Below, one piece after another: positions 21,601 through 36,600 of a DNA stretch of 64,000 nt. A model generated the notes under the pieces. That model saw nothing but the letters and a program-made list of their open reading frames with translations, was not told the DNA's origin and made no database searches. The stretch covers positions 38,163,336 to 38,227,335 of the forward strand of contig OZ038433.1 in the NCBI GenBank assembly GCA_964036275.1, read 5' to 3'. The translations under genes were made by a program, and so were the position numbers. The stretch is from Litoditis marina (Eukaryota > Nematoda > Chromadorea > Rhabditida > Rhabditidae). Each line of letters begins with the position of its first letter. Position 1 is the first letter of the stretch.

Positions 21601-24600
21601 GTTTGAATATCCCAGTAATGGCCGGGTTTACAAGTAATTTCCAAGGAACAGGGGCTTTCTGTCTTCGAAAAATCGCAAGTTCCGTCGTAAATGATATTAG
21701 TATCATTTTCCAATTTGCATGTCTGTAAGTATACGTTGTACTGAATATTTTCATTTTGCGACATGTGCTAATTGTAAGCAGAATCTAACTCCATGAAGTT
21801 TCATAATGAGTTCTACAACAAGCGTAGAGTTTGCAAATACAACCAGAAAAATGCATTTTGTTAGTATGACAAAGATATCAATAGGACAAATCTGCTCAAT
21901 AACTAGATCATACATATCAAACGGAGAAAATTTGCTGGATTAGTGCGCTCTTCTAGTTTGAGGTTTCACCCGGTCAACTAGCCGAATAGACATGAATGAA
22001 TAATAATTCAACTCACAACTCAACTAGGTTCGTGCTTTTACGCAAACGCAACTTTGGCATCGTTACGAACACCAACACCGCCGGCATACTTTCATTCTCG
22101 CATACTGTGTTTCTCGTTTGTGGAAGTGCAATGCACAAACGTGAGAATCAAGTGCTAACTTGCTATTAATATTTAGAAAAGTACTAGTCGTACGACACAG
22201 CTCTTTCTTTTTAGTGACCATAGTAAGCGTGAATTACATTCGCATACCCCTTCAGAAGAGACCGTCGATGAAAGAGGAGTGTCGGTGCTAGATGAGGTTA
22301 CATCCATCGGGATTGTGGTTGATGTTGTGTCGATTGTACAATTGGGTTGAATGACCACTGTTGCCTGAAGATAATATACGTGGAATATTGAAAAACACTC
22401 ACACAAACGTGTCATCTACAACAGTTTAGAAAAGTTCTGTTCGGAAACGAGTGAGAAAGTTGATTGAACATGCGAAGAGTTTCTCATTGTTTGCACTATT
22501 CGGGAGTGACCAGTGTCTATAATATGTTGAGAGAACAAATTGAACATGACGGTTACCGTGATTGTTGTGTTGGTTCTTGCATACCATTCCCCGGTTTCCT
22601 CTTTACATACGTAAGTTGTTTCCGTTGAGTTCTCGACTGTTACATACCCTGAAAGGAATGTTCAACTATGAAAGTTTTGCTGAGAGTGCGAGTGTATTGG
22701 TTTGCTTCAGAACTTGCTGGTGATCATGAAATTTTCACTTGAGTGTCTGGAGAAGGTCAACCTGTCGGTCACACTTTAAAACTTGATTCTGTAGTATGAC
22801 GTTAAAAGGGCCGAAAGTTATAGTCTATGTCATGTGGCGTAGATCTCACATTTTGAATCCGCGTGGTCCAATGACAAACCCATACTACTCTAAATGTAAA
22901 ATGAATGTGACCTACCATCACCGCATTTCGGGACAAGAGTGCATTCGATGACCGATAGATCCGACGTTAGTTTACACAACTCATTCAGATCGACTCCATC
23001 TTCTGGTTTGGGTGTCACACATTTACTTGCCACACATTTATCAGGTATTTCCTAAAATTAACAGATGTATGATGAGCACTAACTGATAAACTGCCGACGT
23101 AACTTCGTTTGTAAGTTAGTAGTTGGCCAATTAGCATATTTGAGATTACATATGAACATTATTGTTTGGCACGAAAATGAGGTTTCTCACCGGAACTACG
23201 GCATTTGTGACATTCTCCTTCCAGGTGCCGTCATTTTGACACTGGTAGTGGTGTGAATCGTTCTTGTTAGTTGTGGTTTGAATATCCCAGTAATGGCCGG
23301 GTTTACAAGTAATTTTCAAGGAACAGGGGCTTTCTGTCTTCGAAAAATCGCAAGTTCCGTCGTAAATGATATTAGTATCATTTTCCAATTTGCATGTCTG
23401 TAAATTCGAGTGTTATCATTCATATTCAAAAACAACCGGTAATGAAATGCTTCAGACAGTTTCGAAAGGAAGTTCTACGACAAATATGATCACAATTTCT
23501 ATGAATTCAACAATTACTATCGTTGAGACACAGAAACTTTCTATGAATTCAACGATTACTATCGTTGAGACACTGAAACAAAAATCAAATATAGCAAATA
23601 GAAATCTCTGAACGGTTACGATAATGAAGAACTCTTGATTTTCCCTTGTGTTACTGGATATCAATTGTTCCATACAAAACCGTGTGTGCTGGTGTTCGAA
23701 CGGAACATGATTACCCATTCCTATTCTCATTCATCTCTATATCGGTGTGTCTGACAATACATTTTCATGGTTATTATGCGTAGTACATTGATTGCGCTCA
23801 AACGTAGCACAGAGGTTTACTCCCGTTGGTCTAGTGCCTGGACAACACATTAATCATCCTCGCTCACCGTTCCGACACAAGTATCGATTACTTCCGTGAC
23901 TCCAACTTCCGTTCCAATGCTGTTTGTATACGTGCCGTCCGGTGCACAGTGATATGTTTTTGTAGCCGTGCTGCTGTCGTTGAAAACGAGCCCTGAAACA
24001 CACATGCAATCACCCCAAAAACCATGATTTTACCTGCTCGATACTCATATTAAAGGTCTGATGCTCTAAAGGCCCTATTCAATGAATCATTTTGAAATCT
24101 GAATTTCCCAATATCGGGTTCGAAGTTCCAAGGTCTTGTTTCCATGTGTGTCTCGAACTATTATAGAACTCGTTAAAGATAGTACTAAATTCGGAAAGTG
24201 TCGGATATTTGGGCAAGAAAGTGTGTAGATTGAGACATTGGGACATTGAAATGGGGCTTTAGGACATTTTAATGGGACATTGGGACAATAGGAACTTTAG
24301 AGAATCACACCCTGTCTTTCATTCTGGTGACTCACCGACGGGACACTCAATTTCGTAGAGTCCTCCGATCACAACGAACTCGGAAAGAACCGAAAGTTCA
24401 GGTTTCTGGAAAGTAATAATCATGGTCAAACACTAAGATATGTGCTAGCCTAGGGTATTATCGTAGTGTTCAGATTGTTTATCTAGTTTTTGCTAAATTA
24501 CAGCATTACATTTTTTGCCAAGTACATATTTGTTGTCAACCTTTTCAAAGATTTCGTAGTTTCACTCACCTGCTTGGTAACAAGCGTTTCAGCGATCTTC

Positions 24601-27600
24601 AATTCTGGGCAAGAGTTGGTGCAGGTTATTGTACCATTGACTGTGGTGTTCTTCACATAATCTTCGCAGTAATATTTTTCCAATTCAACGATCATTACCG
24701 TCGAGACTGAAAGAAACCATAGTGGTTAAGCGTTTCTCGGCGGGTACGAAAGCGGAGAACCACTCTCGCAAACAGTGAGTATAAAAGAAACATTAGAGCC
24801 ATTTCTAATCTGGGGATCAATGAAATAAGAAATGACACGAAGACCGATAGAATTCAGATCACTTTTTGATTCAAATTTTTAAACTTTAGGTAATGAAAAG
24901 GTATATTTCAATCGAGATATATTAAAAAAATTGCCGGGTCTTCAAGAGCATGAACAATCAAGGTGTTCATTTTTACTATGCGTTCAGTTATCTAATGTTA
25001 CCAGAGAGTGGTTGGTTGTGCATCCCTATGGTTGATCAATATAACCTAACAATAGAACCAACCGCAAATAACTTGTACTCCTCCAATTGTCATGGTCGTG
25101 TTTGTCTTCAAATTGTGTTTCTCGGGATCCAGACAGCCTTTCACACACATTCTCTCTTGAACCTTTTCTCCGGTCTCTAGGTCAATCCAGATGGCTTGCT
25201 TTGTTGTTGTATCCACACTACACTGCAGTCGCTGTTTTGCCGTCAGAAGTTGGCTAGTGTAGAACGGAATAAATCCTAAAATAGTGGTTCAGGACAAACA
25301 TATTTTAAACAGCTTCCAGAAACTTAACGCGTTTTGAGATGTTTTTGGAGCATTATAGATATTATTTCAACTATCAAATCAAGTTACATCATATCATCAG
25401 CACAGGTTTCAAGTACGTTAGAGAGCGCGTTTGCAGCCCTGACTGGATAAACTAGAATATGCATACCTATCTCGCAGGCTAGGTTGGCGATGCACCCCTG
25501 TTCCTTAATATCTGCAAGTGCTGAACAGTTCTCGTATGTTCGGTTCACATGTGGTCCTTGGTAAGGTGGAGGACATCCTACTATCTAAAACACTCAATCT
25601 ATATGTAGAAAACAAGTGTAAGACGAGAGGCGATTAATTGTGAGATTGAACTGTGATAAAATAGAAAAGAATATATTAAACTTCTAGTGGCGTTATTCTC
25701 ATGGGTCGAAGGTTGAGGAGTCTTTGGAAAAGTGACATAAAACCACTTTTGGAAGTCCGTAAAGTTTCGATCAAAAACTGAAAAGAAGATGGAACTCGCT
25801 ACGCGGTTCTGCGCTGAGAACGAACACGCTGCAAAATAATCTTTCTGTTTCAAAAATTGGATATGAAAAAAAATAGAGAAAAAAAGTTCATTAAAACAGG
25901 GGAAATGTGCTCGCGACTCTGTGACTGTTGTTTTTGACAAACTTGAAAGTAGACAAATATATATTTCGACTCTGGTTTCAATAAATCCACATACTGCTCA
26001 AAAATGAATGAACATCTCAATTCCAACACTAATGCAGCCAATAATACTGAACTTACGTTTTCTGTGTTTGCTGGTGATCAACATGAAAAACCGATTTTAT
26101 CAAGTGTGAGTTTCTCGCGGTTCAGAAAAAAAATTGAGTAATTTATACTTCGGCTTTAACAATAGTTGGTCTAGTACCTGAACAGCACAATAGTCAGCTA
26201 TGTCCTCTGTGGTTCCGTTGGTAGCAGGATTGCGGAATAAACCGTCGTCTTCACAAATGTACGTTCGGCTGGTTCCTCCATTTGTGTCATTGAAAATGCC
26301 ACCACCTGACACGGAACCATGAGCTGAGTATTGTTCGAAACATCATTTGCAATTTCGTAATAACACGTCATTTCATTTGAGGGAACGAATGGTCAAGTGG
26401 TTAGCGTTTAGCTGTCGACCGACACAGACCTGGGTTCGATCCCCCGCCGTCGCGCTATCTATCTGGCGGGGCGCATGAGCTGGTAACATATCTCACCTGT
26501 GCCAATCTCCACCTTCGGGCGGACAGTTTACTTGAGCTTGATATTTTCATAACATAACTGGTAAATCATTATCAGTAAAGTGACAAACCGATGAAATAGG
26601 CCGTACATGAAAATTGTTCGCATTGTGGAGTTTTCTTCATCTTAATACGAGTTTCTCGCCAACCAACGCACCCAACAACGCGCATGCTCTGATAACTACT
26701 AGGAAACATTATTCTCACTGTTTGAGCAATGAGTCCATTATCTATGTTGCTTTCCGTTTTGCATGGTGGACCTGATTGTCCTGTTGGAGTGGCCCGGTCA
26801 TTTTTGACTTTAAGTTCAATGATGCCTCTTTTTGATAAAAAATCGCGGGGCTAACTAAATTAATTCTCATTTCTTGAAAAATAGTGACGTCTTCAAACAA
26901 CCACCACACTTACTTTCACAATCGATTTCAACGCGACAGCCCGAGACAACATGACCATCCGCATTTTTGGTGCAGGACAACTTGGTCGTCTGTGTGGCTG
27001 CATTCTCGTAGATGCTGCCTTTACACACTGGTGGTTCCTTCAAAAGTCGAGGTGCAACAATAAAGAATAGAGGAGTGAACGCCGGTAAAGATGTGTTAAC
27101 CCATACTGATCCGTAAACGTCAACTGCGAAAGTGCACAAGTAAACCACTAGTTGAAACAATTTTTTTTCACATTTTCGCGCTAGAAGTACAGAATCTATG
27201 ATTTGTTGCAAGTTTCGAATTTGTTCATAAAAACGACCGCCTCGCTCACCGTTCCCACACAAGTATCTAGTATTTCCGTGACTCCAACTTCGGTTCCCAT
27301 GCTGTTTGTATACGTTCCGTCCGTTGCACAGCGATATGTTTTTGTGGCACTGCTGGTGTCGTTGAAAACGAGCCCTGAAACACAAATACAATTACCCTCG
27401 AACTATGCTTTCTGGTAATCACATTTACCCGCTTGATAGTCATAGGAAGCTTTCTTCTGTTTGCTCACCGATGGGACACTCAATTTCGTAGCGTCCTCCG
27501 ATAACGATGAACTTGGAATATATCGAAAGGTCAGGTTTCTGGAAAGTATGGATTATGGGCAAACATTAAGGTATGTTCCAGCCTAAGGTATGATAATAAT

Positions 27601-30600
27601 GTTAAGGTTGCTTTGCAAATTTACAGCACTCACGTACACATTTGTTTTTAACTTTTTGTGTTCAATAAGTGTATACGATTTTAGAGCTCCTGTAGTTTCA
27701 CTCACCTGCTTGGTAACAAGCGTTTCAGCGATCTTCAATTCTGGGCAAGAGTTGGTGCAGGTTATTGTACCATTGACTGTGGTGTTCTTCACATACCCTT
27801 CGCAGTAATACTTCTCCAATTCAACGATCACTACCGTTGAGACTGAAATAGACCATAGTCAAATATTGCAAATAAGCATCTCTAGACAAGTACGAAAGTG
27901 GGAAACTACGGTCGAGGAATAGTACACTCAGAAGAACGTGAGATTCATTTCTCATTTGGAAATAAATAAAATGACGGGTGAGATTTTAAACACATTTGGA
28001 ATTAGTTTAGTTTTAGCTATTTCTAAGACTTTACGTAATAATGTGATGATATAATTTTATTGCAGTGCTTTAGCAAAATTACCGGGTCTACCAGAGCATG
28101 AACAAGGTGTTCACCTTTTTTTGATGAGTTTAGTAAAGGACGTTGCTATGAGATATTCAATCTGATTGATTGATTTATTTACATGCAAGCATGTGATATA
28201 CAAGAGGAGAAACAAAAAATGACAGTAGGATACAGACACTCAAAAGCGGAAAAAAAGTGTCAGAAATCAAACATCATCTATAATATGTGTTGTACTGTTC
28301 TGTTTATGAGCATACCTATGGTTGAGCTAGCATCAAAACGAACCGCAAATAACTTGTGTTCCTCCAACGGTCACGGTTGTGTTCTTGTTCAAATTGTATA
28401 TTTCGGGATCCAAACAGCCTTTCACACACATTCTTTCTTGAGCCTTTTCACCGGTCTGTAGATCGATCCAGATGCCCTGGTTTGTTGTTGTGTCCACACG
28501 ACACTGCAGTTGTTGAGTCGCCGTTAATTTATGGGCATCATAGAACGGAATATATCCTGAAATAGTGGTCAAGGACTGAAGCATTGATAGAAGGTTCTTG
28601 GAACTCAACGGGTCTCATCGTATGAATTTTTGACGTCTTCAAAATAGCATTATCAACTAAATGTTTCATTCACTGTTGTGGATAATGCAAATAAATTACG
28701 AAGTTTGCGAGTTTTTACGTCATTTGCAGCTCAACCTCAATTAACTTCGATGATGCAGCAATTATCAATAACTTGCTGTCATGTCACTGTATCAAGGAAA
28801 TTTGAGCTTTCATAATCCACTATGAAAGAAAGAGACTACGATCAACGCACAAAAGATGATCTCCGCTTTGTAAGGAAGCTAAATGAATGAATGAATGAAT
28901 GAATATGATAAGTGCATACCTATTTCGCAGGCTAGACTGGCGACACATCCCTCCTTCTTAATATCTTCAAGTTCAGAACAGTTATGGTATGTTCGGACCA
29001 CATGCGGTCCTCTGAACGGTGGATCACATCCTATTATCTGGAACATATCCTCACCGTTAGATTTTACTAATATTTCTGAGTTATAGAACGTGAGGTGTGG
29101 AGAATTACGGAAATTAGTTGAAAATGAAGGCGAAATGTTATTTTGGTAAAATTGAAGTTGGAAAAATCTGTTCTGACCAAAATAAAACAGTTCAAAACAC
29201 CAATTCAGCAACTATTAGTAAGTATACGTTTTCTTTATTTGCTAGTTATCTACCTTACGGCAAGGCTGTATGGTTGTACTGGGTAGCTGTGTAGCTCCAT
29301 CTGTGTAGTTTCCGTCCGCCTGGCAAATTAGTTTCTGCTGTTGCGTGGCGGCGTAGACGGTTTCCGGTGCATACTCGTATCCTGGTTCGCAAGCGAACAC
29401 GTACGCTCGTGTCTCTCCCACATACTCTTTCCTGTTGTACGGGTTGAAAGTGGGCGGATTCTGCAACATCAGAATTGATTTCACAGTGTCGAGTGTTGAA
29501 AGTTGAACCAGAACGTCAGTTGAAAATAAAACATAACGAAAAGAACATTCAGGAAGAACTTTAAAGCGCATAAACGCACAATGTTGATTCTGATATACGT
29601 TGATGTTGCGAAGAGTTCCCATTCTCAAATTATCGCGATTCTGTTTGAGTGAGTTAAGACCAATTTAGTTGGATAGATTTGTTTTCATGAGGTATCATAG
29701 TGCTCCTATTATTTTTGTTTGGCTGAGGCCGTATGCAGCGGGAACGCAGCTGCTGGTAACCTGTGAATTGAAAAAGGCCGTAGGAAAATAAAAGTTGGTC
29801 AGGGCACAAAGATTTCAGAGGATCAGTCGCCGCAGTCGCTAACTGCTTGGTTGTTACTACTAAAAAGTTCGCTCATCACTCGACTGCTCATATTCAATTC
29901 ATGAATAGATTGACTTATTTGAATCCATACAACTCACTGATTTAAGGACTACTCCTGTGGGCAACTGGGTGGTATCCAAAACAGTGCAAGCATTCTGGCA
30001 TGCGTTATCCAAGCTCACAACCACAGTTGTATTGTCTGTATGCGATTCCGAAGAACAGAAGTACTTGTTGTGCTTCTTGTAGATCAAACTGATCAACACT
30101 TGCATACTCTCCATAGTTACACCTGAAGTTTAACATCTTTCGTTTCGATGGTGGAAGTTTTGTTGGTGGTGGGTAACCGGTCAGAGTTTGTTGACTCGTA
30201 TAAGACGCTAAAAACGAAGTTTTCGTGTCATTTCATTCTCCAGAAGTTTTCTAAAGAACAAAAAAAATTATTTTCAGATAGACATAAACACAAAACTGTT
30301 CTCACTAACTTGAATAGCAGGTATGTGCTTTTCCCTCGGTGTCTAGGAACTTCTCCAGCGAAATCGTGAGTGAGTTGTTGATTAAGTGCTGCTCAATTCT
30401 CTTATAATCAATTTTGGCACATCCCGGCGTACATTCCAGTACCTGTAAACACCAACGGTCGGCTTCGGCAGCTGATAAAATGGTGTACGTGTGTGTATTT
30501 GTATTACATTTGAATACGTGACTTTTCAAACGTTGCTAAATGTCGGCGTCGTAGTGATTCATTCACTTCGCTCCGTTACGATTCGGTGATCATTTTACAT

Positions 30601-33600
30601 GTCACGTAACAGCCTCTTGTGAGTTGATCTTAGTTCTTTTTGCGTAAAAGACACCAGGATCGTCTTATTTTCAAATGACATGATGCATCAGAAAGTGAGC
30701 ATAGTTCATCCCGTCTCTGCTTCTATTAAATGATCGATATCTTCAGTTTTTTCCCAACCTATCAGTTTATAAATTGCGAGAGTATTGCTAGGTTTTTTGC
30801 TGGTCACCTGAGTAACTGTGTGGTTGTATTCATCTTTCCACGCTTCTTCATTGCCACTGCAGACTACTTTGAGTCCGGCTTTGAAGAGGTAGTCGAGATT
30901 AGTTGGGTAGGATCCTGAATTGCTTCTAGTGGATATAAAAATTAGCTCATCTAGGCAATCACTTGATAGGAGCGCAAATGATAGGGAGAGAATAGTACCA
31001 AACTTTCAGGAATAGCGAACATGCGGTCGGTTAAACTTTGGGAAAACATGACGTGCGAGTGAGAATATAGAGCGATAAATTAGGAAAAATCGTTCTGCGC
31101 AGTTGCAAGTCTCCGCCAAGAATCTGAAAATGCCATGTTTTCGATGCATCTCTTACCTCGCGCACATCCGTAGACTAATTCACATCCGTCATTGTAGCTA
31201 TCGCCCTTCAGGAAACATTCCGAGTCCTGCACCGGCTCCGGAACACTCGGAGTCTGGAAAACAGCTCAATTACTCAGCTCCAAGAATTTGAAATACAGAC
31301 ATCCAACCACATTATGTCAATTGTATGAGAATTACAATAGTAACGCCAAAATTTCACTGATGTGTACGTTGAGTGCGAACAGTTTCGTAATTGAATATTG
31401 ACGTTGGGAACTTTGCAACTAGTGATCGTGTTCCAGTTACAATTGAACAACACTAATCAAAGTTTTGATATAATGTATGCATAGAATAGGTAATCGATCA
31501 TTTTTGAAATTTGGTACAGAGTTTTCCAATTTTGAAACGAGCACGAAGTTTTTTGGATGAAACAGAGAATTTGACAAGGCCAGGTGACTGACCCTGGGTA
31601 GCTGTTGACATCCAGTGACCTCAACACAGGCCATGATGGAGACATCCGTTTCGTTGGTGTCTTTGTCGTCGTAAACATGAGTTTCTGCATTGCAAACCAG
31701 TGTCTGCCATCCTAGTTTTCTTTGAATAGTTCCCGCGGGGTAGACGTAACCTTCTTCACATTTGAAGTATGCTTTGGACTCGCCGAAAATGTAATCCAAG
31801 TCACCAATTCTCTGAGCCTGAATTTTTTCTATTGACAACACTGTTCAGGTCAAATGACTGTTTCGAAACCATTGACCATTTTTATTGCTGTGTAAATTTC
31901 ATTTATGTGGTTTTTTTTCAAGTGAATGTCCTGGCAAAACTTCTACGATCACAAGTGTGTTTTTGGCGTAGCTCACCGTTGAAGTTCGGAAAATCTGCTG
32001 TAGAAAATTCATAACAATATGCTTCAATGGTGCATAAATTATAAAACCGAGTTCAGGATTCCTAACGAACTAGCGATGAAGTGTGCTAGAAATTGAGAAG
32101 AAATATGACTACCGACCCTGACTGCTTTCACTCCGGGTGGAGGCGATGGATATAGTGGACATGCATTCGTGCATCCTCCGGTACCTCCAGTGGTGTTTCT
32201 CGGACAGTAGTACGGATGGGCGTCAGTTTCGTTCGTGACCACCACAACAACTGAACGCGATTGACATACATTTTGAGATAAAGCTGTGAACTGCATACGT
32301 TCTGTCCTATTACTAAGACAGCTGTCAAGGCATTTCGGAAATACTCAAGCTAGTCGCCAGGTTAGTTTGCGGTGATCGATGTGTGCTCTATTTTTGCTAT
32401 TTTTATTATCATGTAACTAAATATGCTGTTCAGCGTTTGAGTAAGTGTCGCTCAGTGCACATATCTCTACCGTAGTGTATGATGTATGTCGTTTTTTCCG
32501 GTAGTCGTTATGATCTTTTCTGAGAAATTTAACGTGCTGTACCCTTAAATCTTGGAAAAATTCTAGACGATAAACGAAGAAATGAAAACAAACATGACAT
32601 TACCTATTGCCTGTTTCATCAAGATAAGAGTCAGGTAAGAACAACAAGTAGGACTGATCTCTAAATGTGGAATGTTGAACTCACTTGCACTCTCACACTT
32701 GGATACGTAGGAATCGCCAGTATTTTTATCAGTATATTTGTACGTGATTGCTGGTACGCGAGTAGAGTTTTGCGATCTCGGTAGACAGCCTTCCACACAT
32801 TCCATAGGACCGGTAATCTGATAATGTTGGATTTCGCGCGGTCTTTGTATTGGGACAATGGACAGTTTTCATCTATAGTGCAGTCAGAAACTATCTATTC
32901 ATCTAACATGCATTAAACTGTCACATGCTTTGCACTGAGTGAATTGTGCTGTCACAAAACCGAGTTCAACAACGAAGTTTGGTTTCTGTTAGTAGTGGAG
33001 TTAGGAATGCACATGCTATAATACAATGAGATTGGCGACGCAATCACATTCTCTGCCTCATCATCACTCATTTTCCAGTGTGTTCATGCGATTTGCATCG
33101 TTCGAATTCATGCTGACGTGGTGTTAACTGACCTTGTTCCCGTGTTGATCCGTCCATCCACTTCCACCGTTTCCACATGTGAGCTGCTGTTCCCCGGACG
33201 GCACCAGATAGTTCTCCGATACCGGCATCAAACCTTAATTAAGAACATGGTGCAAAGTTGCCATATTCGTTTAATTCTGCTCATTCATTTTGTGTATTAA
33301 ACACATTTGTGTCAAAAACAATTGGGAGTTTCAGCTCGTTCCCACGTATCATCGCGACCGTGGGGGACGTGTTTATTTTGGAATATGACGAACTACGAAC
33401 TTAGTAAAAAAAAACTCCACTCACCACTCTTGCACTTGATTTTGACTTGACAGCCAGACTGGTAGAATTTCTCATCAATCAGCTGACAGCCTGGTCGAGT
33501 TTCGATAACTTTGTTGTTATCTTGAACGATTCTCTGAAAATATGAATGTATTGGAGAGTCTGTTTGGTTAAGTTGGTTAGTTTAAAATTAAAACTAACCG

Positions 33601-36600
33601 GACATTCGTTGTTGCTTGTCTTACGTATACATTCGGTCGGCTTCACGAAAGGTTTTCCGTTCACGGGATTGATGTATGTTCTCGTTTTCCCGTCACATTT
33701 GGCCTGCTCCTGTCCCGCCTGAGCCAAGGGGGATGTCGTGGGGTACGCGTATTCTAAACATGACTCCAAATTGGTTGGAATTTACGTATACACATAAACA
33801 GAATGAAAGTTATCAACAAGCGAAATATAAAACTGATGTTATGCTTGGAGCCGCCGAGTGCATTTGTAAATGAGTGTGTGGAACACAACTATTTAACGAT
33901 TTGAGCTGTGGACGATTGGACGCGTTCAAAAACATTCGCTGTTCGGAAGAATAGTATAGAGTCGGTTATTTTTTTGTAAATTGTTCACATAATCGTGCAT
34001 CATACCTCAGTAATTGGTATTGTTTTTGAGAGGTCAGAGTACGCATACTAGAAGATCCCGGCACGTTCATCCCATCCTGCGTCTCCTCAAACATACGCTA
34101 TTTCTCGGATAATACATCCCGCCGGGATGTAAGAGACGAGAAATAGTGAGGCATTGAGAAAGACGCAGGATGGGATGAAGGGGCTGGGATCTTCTAGCAT
34201 ACGTACTCAGAGGAATCTATCGCGGCGAGGTTGTAAATCATAAAGACCATCAAAACAATTAAAGATCGCGAAGTGCAGTCATACACCAACATGGTTTCAA
34301 GAAAAGTTGAACTCACTGTCTGCACACTTGAATGTGTAACTGTCTCCATCTATGACCAAGTCGTTTTCTTTGAATGAATAGAATCCAGGAGCCTTGAAAG
34401 GTATAATTGATCAGTATAATTTTTTTCAGTTCTCCACTCTGTGTTGTCTTTATGCATTGCTCTATGTATTTTTGTTGCAAAAACGAATTCAGTTTGATAT
34501 GAAATGAAACTAGGGGTTGAGTAAATAAGCTTTCGGCTAGTGCTCCATCTTTGTGGCGAACTGCATGAGCTGGTTTCAGAGCCATTCATGCGCAGGCCCA
34601 TCTACGGCTTCAAACATTTGGTTCATAATGAAATGTGAGATTGTATAATTCTTCAAATGAGAACAATACGGTTATTCTTTTGAAAAGTCTGCGTAACATA
34701 TTATTATTGACCGAAAGCTGCACGTCTTTTTATCATAACATCACGAGAGTTGACGGTTCTGACCGATAAACTCACCGTAGATACGACCGAATCCGAGGGA
34801 GCGATGACCATTTTCTCACAAGAAGATTCGCAACCCTCTCCGATTGTCACTTCCACTGCATTGTCCTCGGTACGCTTGTATTGTTGATCCCCTCCTTTGC
34901 ACTCGTATTCGTGACTGACTGTACTCTCGTCTACATTCGACTTCCAAATCACTCCTGAAAGACATTGGTTAGAGTAAACCTATTGAGGCGCTGGTTCGGT
35001 TGAATATGTTTGAATAACTTTCGTTGTTTATTTCATAAAACGCTCTCGATTCCCCTAAAATCAGCTCATGAACAGAATCACACGAAATTCGCAAGGGAAT
35101 TCATCGATTGCCATGCTAAATTACTTACAAACGTGCTGTTTGCATTCACAGAAGTGTACTGCATTTTGAATAAGAAACATTAGAGTGTGCGTTGAACAAA
35201 TACAATAGAGATTGGTTTTCCCTCATATTGCGTATTCATAGCAACTCACCGTCACCGTTACACCTGATCGTCATCCACTCTCCGGGTTTCACATACACCT
35301 TTCCGTTTACGGTAACCGTAACAGAAGCATTCCGGACGAGTTTGACATTAGTTGACACCTGGAGAACATCAAGGTGAAAGATTAAAGGAACGGAACATAT
35401 GTTGTCGGAAAGCTGCTACAATCTGTTAATTTTTACACTCGCAAAGAAATAAGATTTGCGCCACGGAAAATGCTCGAATAACTACGTGAACGGTATTGTC
35501 TTAGCTGCTACAATCTGTTAATTTTTACACTCGCAAAGAAATAAGATTTGCGCCACGGAAAATGCTCGAATAACTACGTGAACGGTATTGTCTTACTCTT
35601 ATGAAATAATATCAGTTTAACAGTTGATATTGTTCAGAGTAGTTGTCTATCCCATGGCCATAGCTCCCACTTGTGACAGCAAGAAAAGCTTTTTTAATCG
35701 AGTTAAACTCACTGTTGTTTCATCATATCGACAAGCCGGAATACACTGCATAGCTTCAGAAATAGTATTTCCGTTCTCATCGACCCAGTTTTCACCATTT
35801 TTACAGGACAACTCTTGTTTTCCGGTAGAGTGGTACTCCGAATCAGAGGGAATGTAGCCTTAAATTACATTACGTACATGTTGGAAACCATCATAGGATC
35901 ACGCTTTTTTTAATTTAAGGTGTCGTAATCTCATCATTCGACACTGTGAAATCTATTCGGCAGAAAATTGCACTTTAAATATTTGTGAAACGAGGTCAAC
36001 ATCCATATGTCAGGCGCACTTTTCATGTTACTTTTGAATGAGTTCGCGATTCTTCCATTTACACTATTAGTGTAATAACTGTCGACTTATAGAAGTACCT
36101 TCGTCACATGAAACAGAAACAGCGCATCCCGATTTGAAACCATCGCTACATGTGCTTGAATCCATCGTCGAGTGATATTGCGGTAAATCAGCACATCCGG
36201 GGCCCTCCATCTTCTCACAGGCCTGCGGTGCGGTCTGAAAAAATGAAATGTTCACCACTGATGAAACTCCTAAGGTTCATCTATCAAGCAATTGCACGAC
36301 TTCTGGTGTTCACCTACGTTTCACCTGCCTATCCAGTGGTGATTTACAAATCTACCATTATTTCAACATCTCTCACTCTTATCAAATTTGGAAATGAAAA
36401 GAAAAGGAGAAAACGAACGATAGTAGTATCATTGTTGTTCGATAGATCCACGTATTTGCCGGTGTTTTCATTACAGTATAGTTTCTGGCTGTTGTTGGCG
36501 GCGTATACTGTGGAGTCCAGGTAGTGATAGCCTGCAAAATGTTTAGCTACAAGTTAACTCCAAGTATTTCAGGTGTATCATCCAAGGAAAAACGATTATC

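Larger units (their letters stand above)
9912..23397. repeat. Tandem repeat, about 1.67-kb unit, seven copies, one interrupted by a mobile element
   Basis: The 207-nt exon starts at 10786, 12323, 13998, 15666, 19848, 21516 and 23191. Spacings are 1537, 1675, 1668, 4182 (1668 plus an insertion of about 2.51 kb), 1668 and 1675. The short first spacing reflects absence of a stretch of about 140 bp (the aaaatgcattttgttag... segment seen in the others). Introns and exons are almost identical between most copies. Confidence 0.9.

Noticed and set aside
26388..26462. Functional tRNA gene
   Set aside because: A- and B-box-like motifs are present, but no paired acceptor stem, and a non-tRNA tail is shared with another locus. 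A SINE-like repeat fits better.
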